Notes: generated from the sequence alone by a model not told the origin. A stretch of 9,945 bases of DNA from Candidatus Peregrinibacteria bacterium (GCA_030638845.1 DAOWDW010000028.1:1-9945); one strand, 5' to 3'; positions 1 to 5,790 are shown, counted from the stretch's first letter. Numbers and translations are program-made.

Positions 1-1
1 A

Positions 2-55
2 GTACATATTATTTATGCTGTTTGGAAACGAGGAACACCATTTGTAAAAAAATAA
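2..55 (+). CDS. 3' end of a probable transposase (partial)
   Basis: An open frame enters from the left edge and stops at TAA 53-55, leaving 17 residues that read VHIIYAVWKRGTPFVKK. This resembles the C-terminal tail of IS110/IS1111-type transposases, which often end in a hydrophobic helix followed by a K-x-G-x-P-F/Y stretch. The assignment rests on this tail alone and is tentative. No DEDD catalytic residues or element ends are inside the window. A strong terminator follows 18 bases after the stop, which supports a real gene end here. Confidence 0.4.
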   Translation, partial: VHIIYAVWKRGTPFVKK

Positions 56-73
56 TCAAGTAGTATTACATCA

Positions 74-102
74 GAAAAAGCTCAGTTAATCTGGGCTTTT
101 TC
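74..102 (+). terminator. Rho-independent terminator of the truncated upstream gene
   Basis: Arms GAAAAAGCTCAG (74-85) and CTGGGCTTTTTC (91-102) form a 12-bp stem with one G-T pair and a 5-base loop. The 3' arm ends in a T run. It lies 18 bases after the stop at 53-55 and isolates the upstream gene from the epimerase. Confidence 0.8.
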
Positions 103-136
103 CTTGCGTTAGATATATGTAGTTTTAGACAATAGG

Positions 137-182
137 CTTGTGTTACATTGTCACACATTTAAACATTCTTGTGTTACATTGT
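137..182 (+). repeat. Pair of 15-bp direct repeats upstream of the epimerase
   Basis: CTTGTGTTACATTGT occurs exactly at 137-151 and 168-182, a period of 31 bases or about three helical turns. The second copy continues into TTACATTGTAA (174-184), an 11-base palindrome, and the first copy is nearly so. The pair ends 68 bases before the epimerase ATG. Same-face spacing upstream of a gene suggests a dimeric regulator site, but the factor is unknown. Confidence 0.5.
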
Positions 183-235
183 AATACAAAGTTCTAAAAA
201 GCAGATATTTCTGTCTGTTTTTGTGTAACTTGCGC

Positions 236-241
236 TATAGT
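236..241 (+). promoter_or_regulatory. Putative -10 box (TATAGT) of the epimerase gene
   Basis: TATAGT ends 9 bases before the ATG at 251. Transcription would start at about 248, leaving almost no leader. No clear -35 is visible. The position supports ATG 251 over the upstream in-frame TTG at 221, which lies before this box. Confidence 0.4.
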
Positions 242-250
242 GTGCGAGAT

Positions 251-1561
251 ATGGAAGAGATTACATATTTATCACAGTCTTTTTACAAAGATATTGCTTC
301 TGCAAATGGAAAGCATGTACATGTAATTATGATTGCTACAAAGCCAGATATTATTAAACAGGTTCCTTTATACAATGAATTAAAGAGTAGAGGGCACGTA
401 GTTGTTCTTGGTCATACAGGACAGCATTATGATGAAAATTTAAGTGGAGGAATGCTAAAGGAATTTGGTGTAGAGCCAGATTTTAATTTAAATGTTAGAG
501 GATCTGCTTACGAGGTGGTAAGTCAAATTATTGGAAGATTGGGGTATGTATTTGCAGAGATTAAAGAGGGAGGGAAAATAGTTATTCCGTATGTTCATGG
601 AGATACAACAACTGCAATGGCAGCAAGTAATGCAGGGTACTGCCATAGGTTTGCTTCGGTGCATGTGGAGGCTGGAATAAGGACTTTAACGCCAGCGTAT
701 GAAAAGTGCAGGATTGGAGATCCATCTAAATGGAGAGAGTTTCTAATGGATAGAAATAATTGGGAAAGAGGAAGCCAAGAGCCATTTCCAGAACAATTTA
801 ATACACGTTGTAGTGAAGCGGCTACAGGTATTCACCTTGCACCTGTAGAGTTAGATAAAGAATTTATGTTAAGTGAAGGATATGCGCAGGATCGTATATT
901 TGTAGTTGGAAATTCTGTTGCAGATGCCCTTCGGCAAGCTCAGGGCAAGCTCGACGAATCAACGATTTTTGAAAGATTTCCACAGTTGGCAGACGGAAAC
1001 TTTGTTCGTTTTTGTATCCACAGAGGAGAAAATTGCAGTAGCGAAAAACGTTTTCGTGCAATTTACGAAGCAATGAAATCACTTATTTTAGATGGAAGAA
1101 AAGTACTTTTTATTTCTTTGTTTAAAACAGAGTCCGCCTTAAAAGAATTTGGATTAAAAGAAGAGATTGATCAAATTGCAAAGGATTATAGTAATTTTGT
1201 TTATAGTTCCGTTTGGGCAGAGTATGGAGATGTAATTGCCGCAATGAATAAAGCTGCGGTTTGTGCAACCGATTCAGGTTCTATGCAGGAAGAGATGAAT
1301 GTGCTTGGTGTGCCATGTGTAACACTTAGGTTTGGATCTGACAGACCAGAATCTGCTATTGCGGGTGGTAATCTTATTGCTCCTCCAGTAGATTCATCCA
1401 TCATAAAATCACTTATAGAATATGCATGGAATAATAAAGAAATGAAATCTGCTCCTAAAATTTATGGAGAGAATGTAAGTGCGAAGTGTATAGACACAGT
1501 GGAGGAAGTACTTGCGAAAGGAGAGGTGTTTAGGGAAGAAGAGGAAAGACTGGAGAAATGA
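251..1561 (+). CDS. wecB: UDP-N-acetylglucosamine 2-epimerase (non-hydrolysing, WecB-like)
   Basis: This 436-residue cytoplasmic protein should interconvert UDP-GlcNAc and UDP-ManNAc to supply surface glycans. Family motifs run in order: GHTGQHYDENLSG (54-66), VHGDTTT with Asp118, HVEAGIRT with Glu140, PFPEQFNTR (about 178-186), HRGEN with His257, TDSGSMQEE (340-348) and GSDRPES (from 362). Asp118, Glu140 and His257 match the known catalytic acid, base and His positions. The protein is longer than the usual ~370 residues because about 32 residues (RIGDPSKW...MDRNNWERGS) are inserted after HVEAGIRT, a form I associate with CPR homologues. HRREN is changed to HRGEN. Residues 226-235 (ALRQAQGKLD) are encoded by a GC-rich hairpin repeat. 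TTG 221 is an alternative start, but ATG 251 fits the -10 box. The next recognised gene encodes a polysaccharide polymerase-like protein, consistent with a glycan role. The wecB symbol is by family; the pathway is not proven. Confidence 0.9.
   Translation: MEEITYLSQSFYKDIASANGKHVHVIMIATKPDIIKQVPLYNELKSRGHVVVLGHTGQHYDENLSGGMLKEFGVEPDFNLNVRGSAYEVVSQIIGRLGYVFAEIKEGGKIVIPYVHGDTTTAMAASNAGYCHRFASVHVEAGIRTLTPAYEKCRIGDPSKWREFLMDRNNWERGSQEPFPEQFNTRCSEAATGIHLAPVELDKEFMLSEGYAQDRIFVVGNSVADALRQAQGKLDESTIFERFPQLADGNFVRFCIHRGENCSSEKRFRAIYEAMKSLILDGRKVLFISLFKTESALKEFGLKEEIDQIAKDYSNFVYSSVWAEYGDVIAAMNKAAVCATDSGSMQEEMNVLGVPCVTLRFGSDRPESAIAGGNLIAPPVDSSIIKSLIEYAWNNKEMKSAPKIYGENVSAKCIDTVEEVLAKGEVFREEEERLEK
926..946 (+). 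repeat. REP-like hairpin embedded in the epimerase gene
   Basis: Arms GCCCT (926-930) and AGGGC (942-946) flank the 11-base core TCGGCAAGCTC. The element is GC-rich in AT-rich surroundings and is read in frame as ALRQAQG. It resembles the widespread dispersed repeat family containing TTCGACAAGCTCAGGGC. A related hairpin with the same loop length but different, still complementary arms lies at 9102-9120. Confidence 0.7.
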
Positions 1562-1563
1562 AG

Positions 1564-1648
1564 GAAATACGAAAATAAAGAAGCTGAAGAAGCTCCAGCC
1601 TCCGCTCCTAACGGAGCTACGACCGGCAAGAAAGAGTCTGAAGAAGCT
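1564..1648 (+). repeat. Intergenic repeat module with 9-bp units and a GC-rich hairpin
   Basis: Just after the epimerase stop, 20 bases starting GAAATACG (1564-1583) recur exactly at 5696-5715. They lead into GAAGCT/GAAGAAGCT units (1580-1594). A GC-rich insert follows with hairpin GCTCC-taac-GGAGC (1604-1617), and then GAGTCTGAAGAAGCT (1634-1648). The GARGARKCT units recur at 5623-5646, 5718-5753 and 9844-9879. The module is non-coding here because it follows the stop. Confidence 0.6.
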
Positions 1649-1690
1649 ATAAATATTTAATATATACGAGGAGCGCGATGCTTTTGCGCG
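1634..1690 (+). repeat. 57-bp dispersed repeat, copy A, ending in a GC hairpin
   Basis: This copy matches 5632-5688 with only two differences. It contains the palindrome TAAATATTTA and ends in hairpin GCGCG (1673-1677), loop ATGCTTT, TGCGC (1685-1689). One difference from copy B turns a G-C pair into a G-U wobble in the + strand RNA, so the RNA stem is kept. The function is unknown; mRNA 3' end stability or termination is possible. Confidence 0.75.
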
Positions 1691-1726
1691 AATGAAAGAA
1701 ATGAAATTACAGTTTAATGTGCGATT

Positions 1727-1796
1727 AAAAAAGTGCTTGCAAGGTTTCTTGGGAGGTTCAGCGAACTGAGTGATCTCCTAGATATTTGCAAGCACT
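1727..1796 (-). terminator. Rho-independent terminator of the minus-strand small RNA
   Basis: Perfect 11-bp arms (1732-1742 and 1786-1796) close a branched hairpin with inner GGAG/CTCC and CAG-TTCG-CTG helices. On the minus strand the stem is followed immediately by six to seven T residues (A run at 1727-1732 on the + strand). There is no T run on the + strand side, so it acts for minus-strand transcription. Confidence 0.7.
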
Positions 1797-1863
1797 GGCT
1801 CCTCCATTTTTCCGTGTTTAAGGGCTCCAGAGTGGAACCTTCTAACTTTGATATTGGAGGAAT
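1727..1863 (-). ncRNA. Candidate small structured RNA (minus strand)
   Basis: A minus-strand unit of about 137 bases has its own promoter (TTGACA, 16-base spacer, TACTGT) and a strong terminator. Read on the minus strand, the predicted RNA first folds a 7-bp helix, TCCTCCA with TGGAGGA (+ coordinates 1861-1855 and 1806-1800). This encloses a hairpin AAGG-TCCA/TGGA-CCTT with loop CTC. The terminal hairpin pairs AGTGCTTGCAA with TTGCAAGCACT (1796-1786 and 1742-1732), contains inner GGAG/CTCC and TCAG/CTGA helices capped by a TTCG tetraloop, and is followed by a T run. No open frame of note lies inside. It converges on the epimerase 3' end. I do not recognise the family. It lacks the SRP RNA domain IV motif and is not built like 6S RNA or tmRNA. 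No minus-strand gene follows it, so a riboswitch is unlikely. Confidence 0.6.
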
Positions 1864-1869
1864 GGAAGT

Positions 1870-1897
1870 ACAGTATACTTGATTTTTTATCTGTCAA
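1870..1897 (-). promoter_or_regulatory. Minus-strand promoter of the small RNA
   Basis: On the minus strand TTGACA (1897-1892) and TACTGT (1875-1870) are 16 bases apart, giving a start near 1863. TATACT at 1877-1872 is an alternative -10 but with a short 14-base spacer. The -35 context AATTGACAGATAA is identical to that of the + strand promoter at 5909-5921, which supports function. Confidence 0.65.
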
Positions 1898-1950
1898 TTT
1901 TTTTTAATCCCAAATTCAAATCTGAAACGCATAAAAATATCCTCTTTTGA

Positions 1951-2079
1951 GGTCTAGAACTCCTCAAGTACGGTAGAAGGGAACGCATTCTAACTCATCC
2001 CCTCCATACCGTATGGCATATCTTACCCGTTCTCAGCGAGGATCAGATTGAAATTTTGGTTAAAGCAGGAGAAGAGTGA
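1951..2079 (+). pseudogene. Possible gene remnant without a start codon
   Basis: The frame from just after TGA 1948-1950 to TGA 2077-2079 encodes 42 residues, ending VWHILPVLSEDQIEILVKAGEE in two blocks. The composition, with charged and amphipathic residues, looks more protein-like than the surrounding AT-rich noise. No ATG, GTG or TTG opens it and no promoter or ribosome site is evident. I do not recognise a family. It may equally be chance coding potential within an inverted-repeat region. Confidence 0.2.
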
Positions 2080-2129
2080 TTGCTCATCTTATTATTTATT
2101 ATGTATATGTAAATATTCCTTATCATTTT

Positions 2130-2158
2130 TTGCACCTTTATTTCTCTATCTCTACAAT
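2130..2158 (+). promoter_or_regulatory. Promoter of the O-antigen polymerase-like gene
   Basis: TTGCAC (2130-2135) and TACAAT (2153-2158) are separated by 17 bases. The expected start at about 2165 is two bases before ATG 2167, implying a leaderless mRNA. A perfect 12-base palindrome, ATTGTATACAAT (2157-2168), overlaps the -10 box and start codon and could be an operator. Confidence 0.6.
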
Positions 2159-2166
2159 TGTATACA

Positions 2167-3648
2167 ATGATTCAAAAATTTCGCGAACGGTTAATTCTAA
2201 TTCTTATTATTCTACTACCATTCCATGCGTTTGGAGTAACTGTATTTACAAAAATAATTAGAGGAAATAATCATGCCCCTTTACCACTTATCGCATTCTG
2301 GAAAGAGGCAATAATCCTTGTGGTTTTATCAATTATATTTCTGGAGTTGTTATTTTCTTTTAGAAAAATAAAATTAGAAGGTTCTTCACATTTAGCATCA
2401 CTTAAATCAATTACAAATTTAGATATATTAGATAAATTAATAATTACATTTTTTGCATTGGCATTTTTGGTAACTCTTTTTTCAGAATCTAGCTTAAGAG
2501 CATTTGTTTTTGGTGCGAAGTATGATCTTTTTCCTTTGTTAATATTTCTAATGCTCAGAAGAGTTGCATGGTCTTCTAGCTTTTTTCCGAGAGTACTAAA
2601 AAGCATAGTTGCTGTTGGTTTGATTGTTGCGATATACGGAATAGTTAGCTTCTTTTTTCCTATGGGATTTTTTCGCTTTTTAGGTTTTAGTGATCTTCAT
2701 TCTGTTTACAGTCCAAATTCTTCTCTTGCTGCCTTTCAACAAATTGAGAGTATGGGGCTTAGAAGAATTCAATCTACTTTTAGTGGACCAAATCAATTTG
2801 GTTTATGGTTACTTTTGCCTTGGAGTGCAGGTGTATTTGGACTTACAAAAGTATGGATGGATAGGGAAAGTTTTTTTGTAAGACTATTTAGTCCTAGTAG
2901 AACACATAATACTATTTTAGTTTTTTCAATATTCTTTGTTTTAACTACAGGTACTGCACTTCTTTTAACTTTTTCAAGAAGTGCATGGCTAGCAGCTTTC
3001 ATACTTCTAATTTTCATTATTATTTTTCAGTATGATGGAGAAAGAGAAAGGCGCATTCTAGTTAGATCATCTGGATTATTCATTATTACATTTGTTGCAC
3101 TTGCATTATTATTTCCTGCAGTTGTTTTAAGGGCAGATTCAACAAAAGATCATATTCTAAAACCTTTAAAAGGAGTTCAATCTATAATAAATAATCCATT
3201 TGGGCTTGGTCTTGGAGCTGCTGGTCCTGCTAGTAATAGAGTTAGTGATGCATGTGTATTTTTGGAAAAAGGTGCAAATACTTCTTGGGCTGTAGATAGA
3301 CCAGAGCTTTGTGTTTTTGCTGGGGATATTCAAATGCAGCCACTAGGTAGAGTTTGTAGTTGTCCGTTTGTTGTAGAAAACTGGTATTTGCAAATTGGTG
3401 TAGAGCTTGGGATTATTGGTCTTATTTTATTTTTATCAATAATTATTACATTATTAATTAAATTGAAAAGACAAAAGGGAACAGGAGTATTTATGGTTTT
3501 TTGTGCATTCCTTGGTGTTTGTTTGGCGGGTATGCTTTTGCATAGCTTTGAGGATGCTGCAGTTGCTTACACCGTTTGGATTCTTGCGGGAGTGGGACTG
3601 GGTGCTAAGAAGAAAGAAGTTACTGTTGCTGATTTATTGATGGAATAG
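2167..3648 (+). CDS. O-antigen ligase/polymerase-like membrane protein (Wzy_C family)
   Basis: This 493-residue multi-spanning inner-membrane protein should join or polymerise lipid-linked glycan units on the outer face of the membrane. About ten or more hydrophobic segments are visible, starting with LILILIILLPF near the N-terminus. The family hallmark TFSRSAW (usual TxSRgA) lies mid-protein. A long C-terminal outer loop contains NPFGLGLG, four cysteines (SDAC, ELC, RVCSC) and then ENWYLQIGVELGIIG from Glu404. That last stretch fits the WaaL motif H[NSQ]-X9-GxxG except that His is replaced by Glu. A polymerase or a non-canonical ligase is therefore as likely as a true O-antigen ligase. The start is ATG 2167 because a good promoter ends just before it; TTG 2158 is an in-frame alternative. 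It follows the UDP-GlcNAc epimerase on the same strand, in line with a surface-polysaccharide block. Confidence 0.8.
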   Translation: MIQKFRERLILILIILLPFHAFGVTVFTKIIRGNNHAPLPLIAFWKEAIILVVLSIIFLELLFSFRKIKLEGSSHLASLKSITNLDILDKLIITFFALAFLVTLFSESSLRAFVFGAKYDLFPLLIFLMLRRVAWSSSFFPRVLKSIVAVGLIVAIYGIVSFFFPMGFFRFLGFSDLHSVYSPNSSLAAFQQIESMGLRRIQSTFSGPNQFGLWLLLPWSAGVFGLTKVWMDRESFFVRLFSPSRTHNTILVFSIFFVLTTGTALLLTFSRSAWLAAFILLIFIIIFQYDGERERRILVRSSGLFIITFVALALLFPAVVLRADSTKDHILKPLKGVQSIINNPFGLGLGAAGPASNRVSDACVFLEKGANTSWAVDRPELCVFAGDIQMQPLGRVCSCPFVVENWYLQIGVELGIIGLILFLSIIITLLIKLKRQKGTGVFMVFCAFLGVCLAGMLLHSFEDAAVAYTVWILAGVGLGAKKKEVTVADLLME

Positions 3649-3672
3649 TTCATTATTAGTTATTCTTATTAC

Positions 3673-3702
3673 TTCACTGCTTCAGTGCTTCACTGGTACA
3701 CT
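3673..3702 (+). promoter_or_regulatory. Putative guaA promoter
   Basis: TTCACT (3673-3678), an 18-base spacer and TACACT (3697-3702) precede ATG 3709 by only 6 bases. The stretch also holds short imperfect repeats of CTTCACTG/CTTCAGTG. The match to consensus is moderate and no ribosome site follows. Confidence 0.4.
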
Positions 3703-3708
3703 GACTTT

Positions 3709-5499
3709 ATGAACGAAGTCTGTAAATCTGGCAGTATCGTCATATTGGATTTTGGTGGTCAATATGCGCATTTAATTGGAAGTCGCATAAGACGTGCTGG
3801 TGCATTTAGCCAAATATTTGAAGCAGAAACTCCTGCACAATTACTTAAAGATGCTTCTGGAATAATTCTTTCTGGTGGTCCACAGAGTGTTTATGATTCA
3901 GAAAGTCCACAGGCGGATTCTGAAATATTTAATCTCGGCATTCCAATTCTTGGAATTTGTTATGGACTTCAGTGGATGGCGAAGACTCTTGGAGGAGAAG
4001 TAAAATCTGGGGGTGTTAAAGAATATGGAAAATCAAAATGCAAAATGCAAAATGCAAAATGCAAAATAATTGATAAATTACCTAATGAAATTATAGTATG
4101 GATGTCACATGGAGATGAGGCAGTAGTTTTACCAAAAGGTTTTGAATTATTTGGTACATCAGATTCATGTAAAAATGCTGCATTTGCAGATGAAGACAGA
4201 AATTTTTATGCCGTTCAGTTTCATCCAGAAGTTACACATACGCAATATGGTGATCAACTTTTAAAAAACTTTGTTTCTATTTGCAATCCTGCGCCGTGGT
4301 CTATTGCTAGTTATACAGAGGAGATATCTAATCAAATAAAAAAAGAAGTAGGAGATAAAAAAGTATTTATGCTTGTTTCTGGTGGAGTGGATTCTAGTGT
4401 TGCTTTTACCTTGCTAAATAAAGTATTGGGAACAGACCGAGTACAGGGACTTTTAGTAGATACGGGGTTAATGAGAAAAAACGAAGTAAAAGATGTTTTA
4501 AATGCATTTAATAAACTTGGCATAACAAATTTGTATTCAGAAGATGCTTCTGAAGAATTCTTCTCTAATTTAAAAGATGTTTATGACCCCGAGGAAAAAA
4601 GAAAAATAATTGGGCAAACTTTTTTAGATGTTCAAAAACGAGTTAGTACATCAATGAATTTAAATATGGAAGATGGTTGGTTACTCGGTCAAGGAACAAT
4701 ATATCCAGATACCATAGAAACAGGAGCTACCAAGTATGCAGATAAAATTAAAACGCATCATAACCGTATAGAATCTGTTCAAAAGATGATTGATGCAGGG
4801 GAAGTTATTGAGCCTCTAAAAGATTTATATAAAGATGAAGTTAGGGGACTTGGGCAGGAGCTTGGATTACCACATGATTTAGTTTGGCGTCATCCTTTCC
4901 CAGGACCGGGGTTGGGTGTAAGAATTCTTTGTGCAGAAACTCCCGAGCAAGTCTCAAATGAAGTATCAGATGATAGTAAAGTTCAAGCACTTCCAATCAA
5001 ATCAGTAGGAGTTCAAGGTGATGGAAGAACTTATCGACATGCTCAAGTACTTTATTCCGATGATCGAATTCCAAACAAATCTCATTATGGTGCTGCTGTT
5101 GCTGCTGTTAATGCTTTAGTAAATATTAATAGAATAGTTTTTTGTACTTCCCATTCGAAGCCAGTTGATTTCGTATTTACATCATCTTTTACAACAAAAG
5201 AACGAGCAGATTTACTAAGAGAAGCAGATGCGATTGTGCATGAAGAAATGGTTACTGCAGGACTTTATGAGAAGATTTGGCAGTTCCCAGTTGTACTTTT
5301 GCCTTTTGGAGAAAACGAGGGAAATCAATCTATAGTACTTAGACCTATAAATTCTACCGACGCTATGACTGCAAATGCTGTAATCCTTCCTGAAGATGTT
5401 CTTAAAAAAATGACAGATAATATTTTAGATCTTGAAGGAATAGATATGGTATTTATCGATCTTACAAATAAGCCACCGGGGACTATAGAATGGGAGTAG
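3709..5499 (+). CDS. guaA: GMP synthase (glutamine-hydrolysing), long form
   Basis: GuaA converts XMP to GMP using ATP and glutamine, the last step of guanine nucleotide synthesis in the cytoplasm. The 596 residues comprise an N-terminal class I amidotransferase with LDFGGQY, GICYG (nucleophile Cys84), WMSHGDE and FHPE (His172, Glu174). The ATP pyrophosphatase domain follows with SGGVDSS (224-230), QGTIYPDTIE and HHNR, and the C-terminal domain ends KPPGTIEWE. Typical bacterial enzymes have about 510-525 residues. The extra ~75 lie between FPGPGLGVRILCAE and ADLLREADAI, where LPIKSVGVQGDGRTY and VNRIVF-like text occurs; that order matches the human enzyme rather than E. coli. Residues around 109-120 (KCKMQNAKCK) are encoded by a 7-bp tandem repeat. 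ATG 3709 is chosen because GSIVILDFG follows it as in the family; GTG 3685 is an alternative. Confidence 0.95.
   Translation: MNEVCKSGSIVILDFGGQYAHLIGSRIRRAGAFSQIFEAETPAQLLKDASGIILSGGPQSVYDSESPQADSEIFNLGIPILGICYGLQWMAKTLGGEVKSGGVKEYGKSKCKMQNAKCKIIDKLPNEIIVWMSHGDEAVVLPKGFELFGTSDSCKNAAFADEDRNFYAVQFHPEVTHTQYGDQLLKNFVSICNPAPWSIASYTEEISNQIKKEVGDKKVFMLVSGGVDSSVAFTLLNKVLGTDRVQGLLVDTGLMRKNEVKDVLNAFNKLGITNLYSEDASEEFFSNLKDVYDPEEKRKIIGQTFLDVQKRVSTSMNLNMEDGWLLGQGTIYPDTIETGATKYADKIKTHHNRIESVQKMIDAGEVIEPLKDLYKDEVRGLGQELGLPHDLVWRHPFPGPGLGVRILCAETPEQVSNEVSDDSKVQALPIKSVGVQGDGRTYRHAQVLYSDDRIPNKSHYGAAVAAVNALVNINRIVFCTSHSKPVDFVFTSSFTTKERADLLREADAIVHEEMVTAGLYEKIWQFPVVLLPFGENEGNQSIVLRPINSTDAMTANAVILPEDVLKKMTDNILDLEGIDMVFIDLTNKPPGTIEWE
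4034..4068 (+). repeat. 7-bp tandem repeat inside guaA
   Basis: CAAAATG is repeated four times exactly (4034-4061), followed by CAAAATA. It is read as KCKMQNAKCK between the conserved EYGK and WMSHGD blocks. The same text recurs just after the gene at 5504-5537. Confidence 0.85.
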
Positions 5500-5503
5500 A
5501 AGA

Positions 5504-5537
5504 ATGCAAAATGCAAAACACAGAATGCAAAATAATT
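5504..5537 (+). repeat. ATGCAAA-type repeat after guaA
   Basis: AATGCAAAATGCAAAA and AATGCAAAATAATT (5524-5537) match the in-gene tract of guaA, including the ATAATT exit. It begins 4 bases after the guaA stop. Confidence 0.7.
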
Positions 5538-5601
5538 CCCAATAAAGAGTAGCCAAGCTGGCTGTGGTTATTTAAGAAATGCGAAAATAAAATCAATGAA
5601 C

Positions 5602-5622
5602 ACAATGAAGCAATAAAACAAT
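5602..5622 (+). repeat. 21-bp dispersed repeat, copy 1
   Basis: The 21 bases beginning ACAATGAAGCAATAAAAC are identical to 9077-9097. Both copies lie in gaps downstream of genes and contain AATGAAG/CAATAAAA sub-repeats. Confidence 0.6.
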
Positions 5623-5631
5623 GAAGCTGAG

Positions 5632-5688
5632 GAGTCTGAGGAAGCTATAAATATTTAATATATACGAGGAGCGCGATGCTTTCGCGCG
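5632..5688 (+). repeat. 57-bp dispersed repeat, copy B
   Basis: This copy matches 1634-1690 at 55 of 57 positions. Its terminal hairpin GCGCG (5671-5675), loop ATGCTTT, CGCGC (5683-5687) is perfect. It is followed at once by a second module beginning with the 20 bases shared with 1564-1583, so two units lie in tandem here. Confidence 0.75.
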
Positions 5689-5717
5689 GATAAAAGAAAT
5701 ACGAAAATAAAGAAGAT

Positions 5718-5753
5718 GAAGGAGCTGAGGAGTCTGAGGAAGCTGAAGAAGCT
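5718..5753 (+). repeat. Four 9-bp GARGARKCT units
   Basis: The units GAAGGAGCT, GAGGAGTCT, GAGGAAGCT and GAAGAAGCT are head to tail. A shorter run is at 5623-5646 and a matching four-unit run at 9844-9879. They would read as Glu/Ala/Ser repeats if translated, but they lie outside any gene. Confidence 0.65.
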
Positions 5754-5790
5754 AAAAACATATATAACATATGCGCATATGTTATATATG
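5754..5790 (-). terminator. 32-bp perfect palindrome, terminator-like on the minus strand
   Basis: Positions 5759-5790 are a perfect palindrome with 16-base arms (CATATATAACATATGC and its complement) and no loop. On the minus strand it is followed by TTTTT (A run 5754-5758), fitting a terminator. It could instead be a dimer-binding site or a cruciform. Confidence 0.5.

Larger units (their letters stand above)
1864..2129. other. Gap before the polymerase gene: promoter, open frame fragment, inverted repeats
   Basis: After the small-RNA promoter the DNA is AT-rich to about 1940. Hairpins follow: CCTC-TTTT-GAGG (1941-1952), TACGGTA (1969-1975) with TACCGTA (2007-2013), and CCATAC-c-GTATGG (2004-2016). 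A start-less frame of 42 codons runs 1951-2079. It reads in protein-like fashion at its end (ILPVLSEDQIEILVKAGEE) but is preceded by TGA at 1948-1950. I see no tRNA. The stretch may be a gene remnant or structured DNA. Confidence 0.4.

Noticed and set aside
104..113. GCGTTAGAT resembling an integron attC core site
   Set aside because: No matching inverse core or imperfect palindrome nearby, and no integrase or cassette array.
1732..1796. tRNA-like or mobile-element end suggested by 11-bp inverted arms
   Set aside because: No T-loop, anticodon arm or CCA; the T run on the minus strand fits a terminator better.
1948..1950. Recoding of TGA as glycine (code 25), which would extend the fragment at 1951-2079
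   Set aside because: TGA ends the epimerase and the 162-residue gene at sensible points, so the standard code applies.
2076..2261. 61-codon + strand open frame starting GTG
   Set aside because: It overlaps the polymerase gene and its promoter, has poor composition (runs of Ile, Tyr, Asn) and no family signal.
2271..2606. 111-codon minus-strand frame
   Set aside because: It is wholly inside the polymerase gene and reads as the antisense of membrane segments; no promoter or motif.
5502..5790. CRISPR-like repetitive region
   Set aside because: Repeats are nested, of unequal length and lack regular unique spacers; no cas genes.
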